The position numbers were made by a program, and so were the translations under genes. The notes beneath the pieces were generated by a model. That model saw only the letters and a program-made list of their open reading frames with translations, made no database searches and had not been told where the DNA came from. A stretch of DNA of 64,000 nucleotides from Oceanihabitans gracilariae (GTDB taxonomy: Bacteria > Bacteroidota > Bacteroidia > Flavobacteriales > Flavobacteriaceae): NCBI RefSeq assembly GCF_042684485.1, contig NZ_JBHULM010000007.1, positions 661,149 to 725,148 of the forward strand, given 5' to 3'. This document shows positions 8,261 to 17,279 of this stretch, piece by piece. The first letter of the stretch is position 1. Each line of letters opens with the position of its first letter.

Positions 8261-9472
8261 ATGCAAAAAAAATTAATTCTTGTTTGCCTAATCAACTTCT
8301 TCATTGCAGCGTTAATGGGTTTGGCGCTTCGGTTTTCGGTAATGGAATCTATTGGTTTAAATTATCGTTTTTTAACACATGCACACTCGCATGTTGCCAT
8401 GTTAGGTTGGGTTTACCTTATGCTATTTACCTTAATAGTACATTATTTCATTCCTGATAAAAAACCTATTTACAATCGTTTATTTTGGCTTACCGAATTT
8501 GCTGTAGTAGGTATGATGTTAAGCTTTCCTATTCAAGGTTATGCTGCAATTTCCATTTCCTTTTCTACCTTACATATATTTTGCAGTTATTACTTTGCCT
8601 ATCTTATTTGGAAAAACCATCAAACCAAATCAGTAGTAACCAAAAAACTTTTAAAGGCTTCGCTCCTATTAATGGTTCTTTCTACACTTGGTGTTTGGTG
8701 CTTAGGACCTGCTGTTTCTATGCTCGGACAAGCCTCTGCTTTTTACCAAATAGCCATACAGTTCTTTTTACATTTTCAGTTTAATGGTTGGTTTCTAATT
8801 GCGGTTATCGCTGTGTTTTTCCATTTACTTAAGGTTAAAGATTCTAAATTATTTAAATCGTTCTTCAGACTTTTAATGGCCTCCACTATTCTAACATTTG
8901 CCTTGCCAATACAATGGTTTGCACCTCATCAAACACTACTTTTTATTAATACACTTGGTATCTTTTTACAACTTGTAAGCCTATATTTATTTTTAAAACT
9001 TATTAAACCTACGTTGTTAATCCATACAAGAGCACAATCTAAACTGGTACTTTACCTCTATTTTTTTAGCGTAGTATGTTTCATTTTAAAAACACTTTTT
9101 CAGGCATTAACAATTTTACCAGAATTTGCACTAGTCGTTTTTGAGCATCGCAATTTTGTTATTGGTTTTATTCATTTAATGATGCTTGGTATTATTAGCG
9201 GTTTCTTATTTTCGTTTCTATTAAACCCGAGTTTAGTACGATTTACAAAATCGTTATATATTGGAATTTTCATCTTTCTTTTGGGCTTCGTATTAACAGA
9301 AATGTTATTACTTATTCAAGGTTGTAAATTTTATTTTGAAACCGGAATGCTTACCAATTATTACCAATTATTGTTCCTATTTAGTATGTTATTACCTCTA
9401 GGAATTCTTTTTATTCTAATTAATATTATTAAAACAAAACTCCATGAAAACAAAACCACAAAAACGTCATAA
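8261..9472 (+). CDS. Multi-pass membrane protein with histidine motifs, distantly heme-copper-oxidase-I-like
   Basis: A 403-residue protein with about 11-12 hydrophobic segments. Three intramembrane His motifs stand out: THAHSHVAMLGW (H40, H42, H44), FLHFQFNGWF (H171) and EHRNFVIGFIHLMMLG (H296, H305). The last resembles the helix X motif of CcoN/NorB (TIGHxHxxxLG), but the protein is shorter than those catalytic subunits and I cannot assign a full set of heme and CuB ligands. It may bind heme and act in NO handling in the manner of NnrS, since it lies between ric and a hemerythrin gene and its 3' end overlaps the latter by 29 bp. A TATCTTTA -7-like element lies at 8230-8237. Confidence 0.6.
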   Translation: MQKKLILVCLINFFIAALMGLALRFSVMESIGLNYRFLTHAHSHVAMLGWVYLMLFTLIVHYFIPDKKPIYNRLFWLTEFAVVGMMLSFPIQGYAAISISFSTLHIFCSYYFAYLIWKNHQTKSVVTKKLLKASLLLMVLSTLGVWCLGPAVSMLGQASAFYQIAIQFFLHFQFNGWFLIAVIAVFFHLLKVKDSKLFKSFFRLLMASTILTFALPIQWFAPHQTLLFINTLGIFLQLVSLYLFLKLIKPTLLIHTRAQSKLVLYLYFFSVVCFILKTLFQALTILPEFALVVFEHRNFVIGFIHLMMLGIISGFLFSFLLNPSLVRFTKSLYIGIFIFLLGFVLTEMLLLIQGCKFYFETGMLTNYYQLLFLFSMLLPLGILFILINIIKTKLHENKTTKTS

Positions 9473-9905
9473 AGCACTACAACCATTAAGTAGAGAGCAT
9501 CATCATGGATTATTATTATCGTGGAAAATTAGATCTGGATTTAGCAAAAATGTATCACCAGAAAGAATAAGAACCTATGCCAATTGGTTTTTTAAAACCC
9601 ATTTAATTCCGCATTTTGAAATGGAAGAAACGCATATTTTCACCATTTTAGAAGAAGATAACGAGCATGTTAAAAAAGCTTTAGCAGAACACAGACGTTT
9701 AAAGCGTTTGTTTACTGAAACCGAAGATGATTTTAAAACATTAAATAAAATTGAAGAAGAATTAGAACAACACATTCGGTTTGAAGAACGCATTTTGTTT
9801 CCTGAAATACAAAAAGTTGCCACTGAAAACCAAATGCTTCAAATAGAAAAAATACATCAACCAGAAGATTTTGAAGATAATCTGGAAGATGTATTTTGGA
9901 AATAA
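9444..9905 (+). CDS. Hemerythrin HHE-domain protein
   Basis: A 153-residue four-helix protein with putative di-iron ligands in LSREHHHGLLLSWK, HFEMEETHIF, AEHRRLKRLF and HIRFEERILFPEIQ. Such stand-alone HHE proteins bind O2, NO or iron. The start overlaps the preceding membrane-protein gene by 29 bp, so the two are probably co-translated. Together with Ric it makes the second hemerythrin-type protein within 2.5 kb, fitting a role in NO or iron-nitrosyl handling. Confidence 0.85.
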   Translation: MKTKPQKRHKALQPLSREHHHGLLLSWKIRSGFSKNVSPERIRTYANWFFKTHLIPHFEMEETHIFTILEEDNEHVKKALAEHRRLKRLFTETEDDFKTLNKIEEELEQHIRFEERILFPEIQKVATENQMLQIEKIHQPEDFEDNLEDVFWK

Positions 9906-9920
9906 ATAGGAATTTTTAAT

Positions 9921-11180
9921 TTACTCTTTTTGAAACTTAGTTTTAAACAAACTAGGCTTAACCGTTATCATTAACCAAGCCCAATTATTTGTATTGTCCT
10001 TATTTCCAGACTTTAAAACTTCCATAGTTTCTGTGGCAAACATCTGTGAATATCCTGCCTGAAAACTAACATCTTTAGTCCATTTATAACCTAAAACCAA
10101 ATCGATTTCGGTTCCTAGAACCGCATCCATTTCTTTTCCAGACGCATCCACAACCGTTGCAGCAGCAGAAAAAACATGAGGAATTAATTTTGCTGAAAAC
10201 GTATCTTTTTTATAGGCTATTGTTGCATTAACATCTAATAATCCTACAGAATTTAAATGATTTCCAACATAAAAATAATCCATCAAACCATTAAATTTAT
10301 GGTTAGTACCAAACCAAGGATTAAAAGATTTTATTTTGTTTTCTGTGCTATTGCTATCTGCTCCAGAAAGGTATTCTGCGCCTAAACCTGTTTTAAATGC
10401 ATCATTAATGGTGTAAAACACATTTCCTGCAACGTTAAATGCATTCAAATTGGTGTTTGCAATTTTTCCGGTTTGATAATACATAGAAGCATCCGCTTGT
10501 AACTTATTTTTCTTGTAATTTATATGCGTACCAAAAGTTTGGTTATAAGCTACTTTTTGTTCGCCATCTGCATCATAGGTTAATCCGTTATTAAGTATTA
10601 AAAAACTTAATCCAACAGCATCCAAATTAGTATGGTACCAAGCGTATTGAAACGCTTTATAATTATCTACAGTATATTCTGTATCAAACAAGGTTTCTGC
10701 ATCTTCATTAAAAGCTAATCCAATATCTAATTGGTTATTTTTATTTGGTTTATAGGTCGCAATAAATGCATCATGACTTCTTGCTTGTTGTGCCCAACCT
10801 ACGTTTCCAAAGATTCTTTGGTCATCATATACAATTTCTTGTCGTCCAAACTTTAAAGACAATTTAGCATCTAAATGTAATTTTGCCCAAGCTTGGTGTA
10901 TTGTTGTTCCGTTGGTATCTGAAGTAGATAAAGTGGAAACATCTCCCCAAACTCTAACATTTTGTACTGCCAAAAACATCTGTAGTTTTTCACTTTTATA
11001 ACCAAAATTTAATCGCGTACGTTGCGATATAAATGTTGCTGCATTAGCATCATCTGCTATTAAGGTTTTGTAACCATTTCTATATTCAAAACGTGGTCTT
11101 AATTCTGTTGAAATCTCAAATTCTTGTGCGTAAGAAGTCATTACAACTCCTAAGCATAGGATTGCTAATATACTTTTCAT
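9921..11180 (-). CDS. Outer-membrane beta-barrel, alginate-export-like family
   Basis: A 419-residue protein with a signal peptide (MKSILAILCLGVVMTSYAQ) and alternating hydrophobic strands through to the end. The N-terminal LRPRFEYRNGY and later LKFGRQEIVYDDQRIFGNVGWAQQARSHDAF stretches match the alginate-export family of barrels. In flavobacteria without alginate genes such proteins sit near respiratory or copper genes, so the substrate is open. It lies 12 bp after the SCO gene in the same direction, which suggests one transcript and a possible link to copper or nitrite supply. That link is an inference. Confidence 0.75.
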   Translation of the reverse strand: MKSILAILCLGVVMTSYAQEFEISTELRPRFEYRNGYKTLIADDANAATFISQRTRLNFGYKSEKLQMFLAVQNVRVWGDVSTLSTSDTNGTTIHQAWAKLHLDAKLSLKFGRQEIVYDDQRIFGNVGWAQQARSHDAFIATYKPNKNNQLDIGLAFNEDAETLFDTEYTVDNYKAFQYAWYHTNLDAVGLSFLILNNGLTYDADGEQKVAYNQTFGTHINYKKNKLQADASMYYQTGKIANTNLNAFNVAGNVFYTINDAFKTGLGAEYLSGADSNSTENKIKSFNPWFGTNHKFNGLMDYFYVGNHLNSVGLLDVNATIAYKKDTFSAKLIPHVFSAAATVVDASGKEMDAVLGTEIDLVLGYKWTKDVSFQAGYSQMFATETMEVLKSGNKDNTNNWAWLMITVKPSLFKTKFQKE

Positions 11181-11192
11181 GGTAATTGGTTT

Positions 11193-11909
11193 TTATTCTG
11201 TAAGTTCTAGAATGGTATCTACGGTATCTTTATTATCTACCCCTAAACCTTCTTGTTGGTGTATTAATTCGCCTTTGGTATTAAAGACGCTTATTATATT
11301 GGAGTGCGAAAAATCTATTGGTGAAATCTGCTTATATTTCATGGCAAGTACATTAGCAAATTCACGAACACCACTTTCGGTTCCTTGTAAAAAAGTCCAT
11401 TGTTCATCATCCATAAGATTTTCAATGGCAAAAGCTTTTAAACGTTCTGGTGTATCGGTTTCAGGATCGATACTTATTAGTACAAAATTTAAATCTTTTA
11501 GGTTTTCTTTTGGGATTTTTGCTTCAATATTACGCATATCTGCTACTAATCGAGGACATGCAGCTTTACAAGAAGTATAAATCATGACCATTACTAAGGT
11601 TTTTCCTTTTAAATCTTTAAGCTGAATCTCCTCACCTTCTTCGGTATTCCATTTAGAAGTTAAATTGAAAATGGATGCTTCCGTAATTTCATTGTTTTCC
11701 AATACTTTGGAAGCTTTCTCTATAGGTTTTAAATCCATGTTACAAATAGAGCAACTACCAGCTTTGCTATAGGTTTTTGCGCCTTCACATTGCATAGGAC
11801 ATTGGTAAACTTCTAATGCTTCCGCATTATTTTTAGAAGTTTTAGAATTGCATGCCGTAAAAGCAACCACAATTACAAAAACGGATAGAAATATTTTTAA
11901 GTGTTTCAT
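11193..11909 (-). CDS. SCO1/SenC copper chaperone with N-terminal heavy-metal-binding domain
   Basis: A 238-residue lipoprotein (lipobox VVAFTAC). Residues about 33-60 carry YQCPMQCEGAKTYSKAGSC and SICNMDLKP, the heavy-metal-binding domain usually seen on CusB-like proteins or P-type ATPases. The rest is a thioredoxin-like SCO domain with the copper ligands TSCKAACP (CxxxC) and a later His in DFSHSN. SCO proteins deliver copper to CuA centres. Placement beside nirK and near nosZ suggests service to NosZ CuA or NirK. It appears to be the first gene of a two-gene transcript with the downstream barrel. Confidence 0.88.
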   Translation of the reverse strand: MKHLKIFLSVFVIVVAFTACNSKTSKNNAEALEVYQCPMQCEGAKTYSKAGSCSICNMDLKPIEKASKVLENNEITEASIFNLTSKWNTEEGEEIQLKDLKGKTLVMVMIYTSCKAACPRLVADMRNIEAKIPKENLKDLNFVLISIDPETDTPERLKAFAIENLMDDEQWTFLQGTESGVREFANVLAMKYKQISPIDFSHSNIISVFNTKGELIHQQEGLGVDNKDTVDTILELTE

Positions 11910-12070
11910 TTTTTATTCATTTTTTAATACCAAGTAAACTTCAAAATGATGAGTTAAATTCGTTTCTATTTCCTTTACATATCCATATAAAATAGAACCT
12001 TAACTAATGCTATGCTTATATTTTCTATCTCATCTAAAGAAAATACTATTCAAATTTACCATCAATAATT

Positions 12071-12853
12071 TTAAAATTCATTTGGTATATCTTTAACACA
12101 TCTAAAGCCTAAATTTTTCATAGAATATTTGGCTTTTAAACTTCCGCGAATAGCATAACGCATAAAAGCGGCATAGTTCATTAAATCTGTGGCATTAACT
12201 GCTGCGCTTCCGCAGAACAAATTATTGTCTTTATCTACATCTTTACGCGATTCTCCAGAAATTAATACCGAATTAAAATCCAGCGTCCATTCCCAAACCA
12301 AACCATGTAAATCATGAACACCCCAAAAATTTTCTGGATGAAGTCCTATGGTATTTTCATTGGTTCTAGGTGCTTCATACCAAGCAAGAATTTCGGCATT
12401 ATATTCGGGTTTAACCCTTGCATCTTTTGTGGTTTTATCTGCCATTGCAACATATTCCCATTCATCTACTGTTGGTAATCGTTTCCCTTGGCATTCGCAA
12501 TAGTCTTTAGCAGCAAACCAAGACACATAAGTAACTGGACTGTTAGGTTTTTCAGAATCTTTAAGTTCTGTATCAGATTTCCAATTCGCTAAATAGCCTT
12601 TATCTGCAAATAAACTAATGACTTTAGATTTTTGCCACTTCGGATATTTTTTCACAAAATCTTCAAATTGTGAATTGGTTACAGGATACACATCCATTTC
12701 AAAATCTTTAACAGCAACTACTGTAGAATCTCTTCCGTATAACGGTAAATAACGACTCCCTTTTATAGTAACCATGCCTTCAGACTGTGCATAAAGCATC
12801 GTTTGAAACACTAACATAGCAAACAAGAGTCTAAAGGCTTGGCTTTTTATCAT
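12071..12853 (-). CDS. nirV: NirV-like formylglycine-generating-enzyme-family protein
   Basis: A 260-residue secreted protein (signal peptide ending MLYAQ) with an SUMF1/FGE-type sulfatase-modifying domain: MDVYPVTNSQFEDFVK, PVTYVSWFAAKDYCECQGKRLPTVDEWEYVA, HDLHGLVWEWTLD and NLGFRCVKD. It lies 8 bp downstream of nirK, the position of nirV in other denitrifiers. The function of NirV is unknown; the family includes oxygen-dependent cysteine oxidases and non-catalytic ligand binders. The conserved GGS before the C-terminus is replaced by CGS. Confidence 0.78.
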   Translation of the reverse strand: MIKSQAFRLLFAMLVFQTMLYAQSEGMVTIKGSRYLPLYGRDSTVVAVKDFEMDVYPVTNSQFEDFVKKYPKWQKSKVISLFADKGYLANWKSDTELKDSEKPNSPVTYVSWFAAKDYCECQGKRLPTVDEWEYVAMADKTTKDARVKPEYNAEILAWYEAPRTNENTIGLHPENFWGVHDLHGLVWEWTLDFNSVLISGESRKDVDKDNNLFCGSAAVNATDLMNYAAFMRYAIRGSLKAKYSMKNLGFRCVKDIPNEF

Positions 12854-12861
12854 TTTAAATA

Positions 12862-14304
12862 TTATTTACTTTTTTTAACTTTTTCTACCATTTCTTTAGT
12901 TACAACAGTTTTGTTATTTCCCCAACTGTTATAAACATAGGTTAAAACATTTGCTATTTCGTCTGTAGATAACATTTGTCTGGTCATTACACTGTTATAT
13001 TTTTTACCATTAACTGTGATTTCTCCTGTTTTTCCGTGTAACACAATTCCGATAGCACGATTTACATCTGCATTTAAATAATCGGAATTTGCTAAAGGAG
13101 GAAACGCATTTGGAATACCTTGTCCTTCTGCTTGGTGACAAGCAAAACAGGTTTGCATATATGCATTTTTACCAAATTCCATTTGCTCTTCAAAAGATTT
13201 TGCTGGAATTTCTGATGCTACAAGTTCGTCTGTAGTAGGCATTTCTTGTATACCAGGACCTTCAGGTAAATAAATATCATCTCTAATTTCACCAGAATAA
13301 ATTTTCTTATCCTCTTCACCTTCTACTTTAAGCATTCCTAAAGCACCTTTATTAAATGCTCTAAAAATAGAGTGATCTACTAAAATAAAAGTTCCTGGTA
13401 CATCTACACGAAATTCTACCATTGCAGCACCACCAGCAGGAATCATAGTAGTTTGTACATTTTCATTAATTAAATCGCCACCTTCAACATGTACTCTGTC
13501 GAAAATCTCACCAATAACATGAAAAGAAGATACTAGACCTGGTCCTCCATTTCCAACAAATAATCTTACCGTTTCACCTACTTTTGCAGTAATTGCATTA
13601 TCTCCTGTAAGTGCACCTACTTTACCGTTAAATACAACATAATCTGCTTTTTCATCTACAGCTTTTTGCATATCAAAAGGTTGTAAACCACGTTCTCCAT
13701 TGGCTCCTTTAGTATAAAAGTCCCCTTGCATGATGTAGTATTCTTTATCTACTGGAGGTAAACCTCCTTCTGGTTCTACTAAAATTAGTCCATACATTCC
13801 GTTAGCAATATGCATTCCTACTGGAGCAGTTGCACAATGGTACACATATAAACCAGGATTTAAGGTTTTAAAAGAAAACACTTTTTCATGTCCAGGAGCT
13901 ACAAAAGAAGATTCTGCTCCTCCTCCAGGACCTGTAACTGCATGCATGTCTATATTATGTGGCAGTTTGTTATCTGGATGGTTTTGCAAGTGAAATTCTA
14001 CCTCATCACCTACTCTTGTTCTTATAAAGCTTCCTGGTACTGTTCCGCCAAAAGTCCAATACATATATTCTACTCCATCTGTCATTTCTCCTACTTTTTC
14101 AAGGATTTCCATTTTAACAATAAGTTTTTTGGCTTTACGTCTTCCTACTGGAGTTGGTACATGTGGTGGAGAAGTTAATTCTGCTATCATTTCTCGATTT
14201 ACAGGAATATCTTCTGCATTTGCATATTCTGTTTCTTTTTTATTAAAGCAACTAAACATGGTTAGTGCTAGAATAAGTGACATTAATTTTAGTGTTGTTT
14301 TCAT
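12862..14304 (-). CDS. nirK: Copper-containing nitrite reductase with fused C-terminal cytochrome c
   Basis: A 480-residue lipoprotein (lipobox LTMFSC). It has two cupredoxin domains with expected copper ligands: D119 and H121 at the type 2 site region (HNIDMHAVTG), H156-C157, H165 and M170 in YHCATAPVGMH and the following segment, plus His in FHVIGEIFDRVHVEGG and LVDHSIFRAFN. A C-terminal cytochrome c domain follows with CFACH at residues 386-390 and probable axial Met in SVMTRQM. It reduces nitrite to NO, and the fused heme domain probably supplies electrons directly. nirV follows 8 bp later. Its promoter carries both an FNR-type and an Rrf2-type site. Confidence 0.95.
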   Translation of the reverse strand: MKTTLKLMSLILALTMFSCFNKKETEYANAEDIPVNREMIAELTSPPHVPTPVGRRKAKKLIVKMEILEKVGEMTDGVEYMYWTFGGTVPGSFIRTRVGDEVEFHLQNHPDNKLPHNIDMHAVTGPGGGAESSFVAPGHEKVFSFKTLNPGLYVYHCATAPVGMHIANGMYGLILVEPEGGLPPVDKEYYIMQGDFYTKGANGERGLQPFDMQKAVDEKADYVVFNGKVGALTGDNAITAKVGETVRLFVGNGGPGLVSSFHVIGEIFDRVHVEGGDLINENVQTTMIPAGGAAMVEFRVDVPGTFILVDHSIFRAFNKGALGMLKVEGEEDKKIYSGEIRDDIYLPEGPGIQEMPTTDELVASEIPAKSFEEQMEFGKNAYMQTCFACHQAEGQGIPNAFPPLANSDYLNADVNRAIGIVLHGKTGEITVNGKKYNSVMTRQMLSTDEIANVLTYVYNSWGNNKTVVTKEMVEKVKKSK

Positions 14305-14328
14305 AATAGTTAGTTTTTATTTCTTTGA

Positions 14329-14371
14329 CAAAATTAAAATAAAGAAAAAATTTAAAACATGACAAATATCA
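14329..14371 (-). promoter_or_regulatory. nirK promoter: FNR/DNR-type box and -7 element
   Basis: On the minus strand, the box at 14360-14371 (TGAC-AAAT-ATCA as read on the plus strand) is centred 29.5 bp upstream of the -7 element TAATTTTG (14336-14329). Transcription should start near 14322, putting the box at about -43, typical of class II activation. The box is 56 bp from the nirK start codon. Confidence 0.78.
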
Positions 14372-14376
14372 CAAAT

Positions 14377-14392
14377 AGGACATTTTTATCTT
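14377..14392 (-). promoter_or_regulatory. Rrf2-type site upstream of nirK
   Basis: Begins 5 bp beyond the FNR-type box. On the minus strand it reads AAGATAAAAATGTCCT, and in a 28-base comparison 20 positions equal the operator upstream of the Rrf2 gene. The nos promoter has the same element at the same offset. Confidence 0.55.
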
Positions 14393-14432
14393 ATTTGATT
14401 TTAATTGTAAAATTTATATTTATATAACTAAC

Positions 14433-14475
14433 TGATTTATATCATATAATGATACGTGTATTTTTTATAACTTTA
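14433..14475 (+). promoter_or_regulatory. FNR/DNR-type box and -7 element before the universal stress gene
   Basis: TGAT-TTAT-ATCA at 14433-14444, centre 29.5 bp before TAACTTTA (14468-14475), a near-consensus -7 element. The divergent nirK gene has its own box 61 bp away, so each gene of this pair has a separate FNR-type site. Confidence 0.75.
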
Positions 14476-14494
14476 AAATTAAATTATTAATACC

Positions 14495-15316
14495 ATGAAA
14501 AATATTCTACTCCTAACAGATTTTTCTGATAATGCTAAAAATGCAATACATTATGCTTTGCATTTATTTAAAAATGAAGCATGCCTATTTCACTTAATGC
14601 ATGTACATAAAATAGGAAGTTTCACTTCAGACGATTTAATGCAAGCGCCTAAAGAAAGTGTGTATGATTCTATTACTAAAGAACCTAAAGAAGCATTAAA
14701 TAAGTTAAAAGAAGAATTGCTTACTACCTTTACTAACGCAAAATATACCTTTGAAACACATATTGATTTTGATGTATTTATAGACGCTATTAAACAAGCA
14801 ATAAGCAAGAATAAAATAGATTATTTAGTAATGGGTACCAATGGTGCTTCTGGTACTAAAGAAGTTATTTTAGGCAGTAATACAGTACATGTAATTAGAA
14901 AGATAAACTGTAAAACACTAATTATTCCCGAAAACCAAACATTTACACCTATTAAAGAATTATTATTACCTCTAGATCCTGAAGATGCTTTAGATGGAAA
15001 ACAATTTATGGATTTAATAGATTTTATAGAAACTTTTAAAATACATCTGCATGCTTTAAGAATTAATCCTAATAACGAAAAAACAGATATTGAAAGTGAT
15101 GATATAGAAAACCTAGCGCTTTTTAATTGTAAATACCATGTAGTAAATAATGTACCTATGGATTTTGCTCTATCTAGCTATATGCAAACAAACACTATTG
15201 ACTTCTTGTCTTTATTTGTTAAAAATGAAGGCTTTTTAGACCATTTCTTTTCTAAAGCTAACACAAAGGTTAATATTTCTAAAATAACAAAGCCTATACT
15301 AATATTACATCCTTAA
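14495..15316 (+). CDS. Universal stress protein, two-domain
   Basis: A 273-residue protein. The N-terminal half is a complete Usp domain (ILLLTDFSDNAKNAIHYALHL, then LVMGTNGASGTKEVILGSNTVHVIRK, the nucleotide-binding loop G-x2-G-x9-G-S/T). The C-terminal half is a diverged second Usp fold that lacks the loop. Usp proteins of this tandem type are induced by oxygen limitation in many bacteria. Divergent transcription from nirK and its own FNR-type box support co-regulation with denitrification. Confidence 0.85.
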   Translation: MKNILLLTDFSDNAKNAIHYALHLFKNEACLFHLMHVHKIGSFTSDDLMQAPKESVYDSITKEPKEALNKLKEELLTTFTNAKYTFETHIDFDVFIDAIKQAISKNKIDYLVMGTNGASGTKEVILGSNTVHVIRKINCKTLIIPENQTFTPIKELLLPLDPEDALDGKQFMDLIDFIETFKIHLHALRINPNNEKTDIESDDIENLALFNCKYHVVNNVPMDFALSSYMQTNTIDFLSLFVKNEGFLDHFFSKANTKVNISKITKPILILHP

Positions 15317-15345
15317 ACGCTTTTGGTTTATTATAAAGGTAATAG

Positions 15346-15795
15346 CTATAGTTTAAAATGCACAAAATAGTCTTTAATTAAATCTTCTAATCTAGTTAAA
15401 ACAGCTTCTGCTTCTGTATTATTTTCAGCTTCTTTTAATGTAGAAATTTCATCTAACATTGGTACTAAAACCACATGCAATTGATCATGTGGTTCTCCAA
15501 CCATATTACAGTTTTTAATGATATAACTTGTTTGCTTGGCAAGTTTTTTTCCTAGCGCATTATAATCTTTATTATTACCTGCTTTAAATGCCTTAATAAT
15601 AGTATTCATTTTTTCAACACCTCCTTGTGTTTCTGGGTTTACAAGCCATTTATTACCTTGATTTAATTTTAGTTGTAAGGTGTCTAATAAACTAATTTCT
15701 TTGGTTTCACTAGTGTTTAATTTAACTTTTTTAGAATCATTACATGCAACAATTGCTAGTGCAAACATTAATAGAAGTAGATATTTTATTTTCAT
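15346..15795 (-). CDS. Lipoprotein of unknown function at the end of the nos operon
   Basis: A 149-residue predicted lipoprotein (lipobox ALAIVAC at the N-terminus). The mature part is mostly helical and contains NCNMVGEPHDQLHVVLVPMLDEI, with one Cys and two His. No family is recognised. It starts 1 bp after the nosY stop, so it is almost surely co-transcribed with nos. The helical make-up and the Cys/His/Met cluster allow a copper- or heme-binding role, but nothing proves it. Confidence 0.75.
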   Translation of the reverse strand: MKIKYLLLLMFALAIVACNDSKKVKLNTSETKEISLLDTLQLKLNQGNKWLVNPETQGGVEKMNTIIKAFKAGNNKDYNALGKKLAKQTSYIIKNCNMVGEPHDQLHVVLVPMLDEISTLKEAENNTEAEAVLTRLEDLIKDYFVHFKL

Positions 15796-15796
15796 A

Positions 15797-16579
15797 TTAA
15801 AAGTCTTTTTTATTTGATTTAAATAGTATTCTTAAAACAGGTAAAATTACCCAAACAGTTAACATTACAAACGAAACAATTAACCCAAAACTAGTACCAA
15901 AAAACTGCTTAAAAACAGCACCTGTATACCCTAATAATGCCGAAATATCTAACTTTAATAAGATTAAAGTTCTAGATAAATCTATAGGATTTAACATAGT
16001 ACCCAATAAGGATAATTTATCTAATGGATAATCTTCAAAAAGAATTAATGTCATTAAAAACAAGCCATCATAAATTACAGCTAAAAATAGCCAAAGTAAA
16101 ATAGCATAGCCAAAACCTTTGATTTTATTTTCGTTTGAAAGTGCTATATTAAAAGCTAATGCGGTAAAAATTAAAGTTAAAAAGGTTCCTGTAACAAGTA
16201 ATAAGGAGAAATCCCAAATGGCACTACTTTCAAACAAACCATAAAATACAAACGGAATCCCTAAACCTAGAATTAAACTCATAGAAAGTGATAATGCCAC
16301 TCCTAAATATTGTCCTAAAAATATAGACGAACGTTTTACGGGTTGCGCTAAAAGTAACTCTGTAAATTCTTGGGAATTATAATAATACATAACACCAAAA
16401 ATGGTTCCTATTAAAGGTACAAGAACAATAATAACATTCATTAAAGTAATGACTGCTTTAGATAAATCATTATTTAAAAATAGCAGTACAATACCTAGTA
16501 ATAAATAGAAAATAAAATACACGTAACTCCAACGACTACGCATTAAATCGAAAAAACTATATTTTAATATTTTAAGCAT
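15797..16579 (-). CDS. nosY: NosY-like ABC transporter permease
   Basis: A 260-residue integral membrane protein with about six transmembrane segments and the ABC-2 type permease layout (N-terminal FFDLMRSRWSYVYFIFYLLLG). It overlaps the upstream nosF gene by 8 bp. With NosF and NosD it forms the membrane complex that moves a sulfur or copper-related factor needed for the CuZ centre of N2O reductase. Confidence 0.88.
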   Translation of the reverse strand: MLKILKYSFFDLMRSRWSYVYFIFYLLLGIVLLFLNNDLSKAVITLMNVIIVLVPLIGTIFGVMYYYNSQEFTELLLAQPVKRSSIFLGQYLGVALSLSMSLILGLGIPFVFYGLFESSAIWDFSLLLVTGTFLTLIFTALAFNIALSNENKIKGFGYAILLWLFLAVIYDGLFLMTLILFEDYPLDKLSLLGTMLNPIDLSRTLILLKLDISALLGYTGAVFKQFFGTSFGLIVSFVMLTVWVILPVLRILFKSNKKDF

Positions 16580-17279
16580 GATTATCTGTTAATATAGACG
16601 CAATTGCATGTTCGAAATCGGGTTGATTGGTCTTAGTTTTTAATTCTGAAATAGGTCCTTTAAAGTAAATTTTTCCTTCTAGTATAAATACAATTTCATC
16701 TGAAATTTCTTCCACAAAACTCATGATATGCGAAGTAATAAGTATTGTTTTTCCTTTGGCTTTTTCTGCTTTAATTAAACCTTTTAATCTAATTAATGAA
16801 ATAGGATCTAAACCAGTTGTAGGTTCATCTAAAATAACTAATGGACTATTAAACATAAAAGTTAAAACAAGATTTACTTTTTGTTTTGTTCCTCCAGAAA
16901 GGTTTCCTAATTTCTTATCTAAAAAAGGTTCTAATCGAAACAAGGCTATTAAACGTTGGTCTTCGTCTGTAGGTTTGCGTAAATCCTTAATCATTTTTAT
17001 TAATTCCCTCACCTTTAAATTACTCGGAAAATTAGCTATTTGCGGTAAATAATCAATTTTATGTCTGTACTCAGAATTTTTATTAATGTTTTCACCAAGT
17101 ACTGTAATTTCTCCTTTATTAGGAATTACCATACCTAAAACGGCTTTAATTAAAGTGGTTTTACCAGAACCATTTGGACCAAGTATAGCAAAAATTCCGC
17201 CTTCACTGATGTTTAAATCTACACCACTTAGCACTTGATTTTTACCAAATTTTTTATGTAAATTTTTAATGTTTACCAT
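16572..17279 (-). CDS. nosF: NosF-like ABC transporter ATPase
   Basis: A 235-residue ABC ATPase with Walker A GPNGSGKTT (residues about 35-43), Q-loop in DYLPQ, signature LSGGTKQK, Walker B LVILDEPTTGLD and the H-loop TSHIM. It powers the NosDFY maturation complex. It overlaps nosD by 7 bp and nosY by 8 bp, which indicates translational coupling. Confidence 0.92.
   Translation of the reverse strand: MVNIKNLHKKFGKNQVLSGVDLNISEGGIFAILGPNGSGKTTLIKAVLGMVIPNKGEITVLGENINKNSEYRHKIDYLPQIANFPSNLKVRELIKMIKDLRKPTDEDQRLIALFRLEPFLDKKLGNLSGGTKQKVNLVLTFMFNSPLVILDEPTTGLDPISLIRLKGLIKAEKAKGKTILITSHIMSFVEEISDEIVFILEGKIYFKGPISELKTKTNQPDFEHAIASILTDNHA

Noticed and set aside
11179..11580. Plus-strand reading frame of 133 codons
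   Set aside because: It is antisense to the intact SCO gene and its translation has no family features.
13888..14362. Two plus-strand frames over the nirK start
   Set aside because: Antisense to conserved copper-ligand coding sequence and the nirK promoter; products are unstructured.
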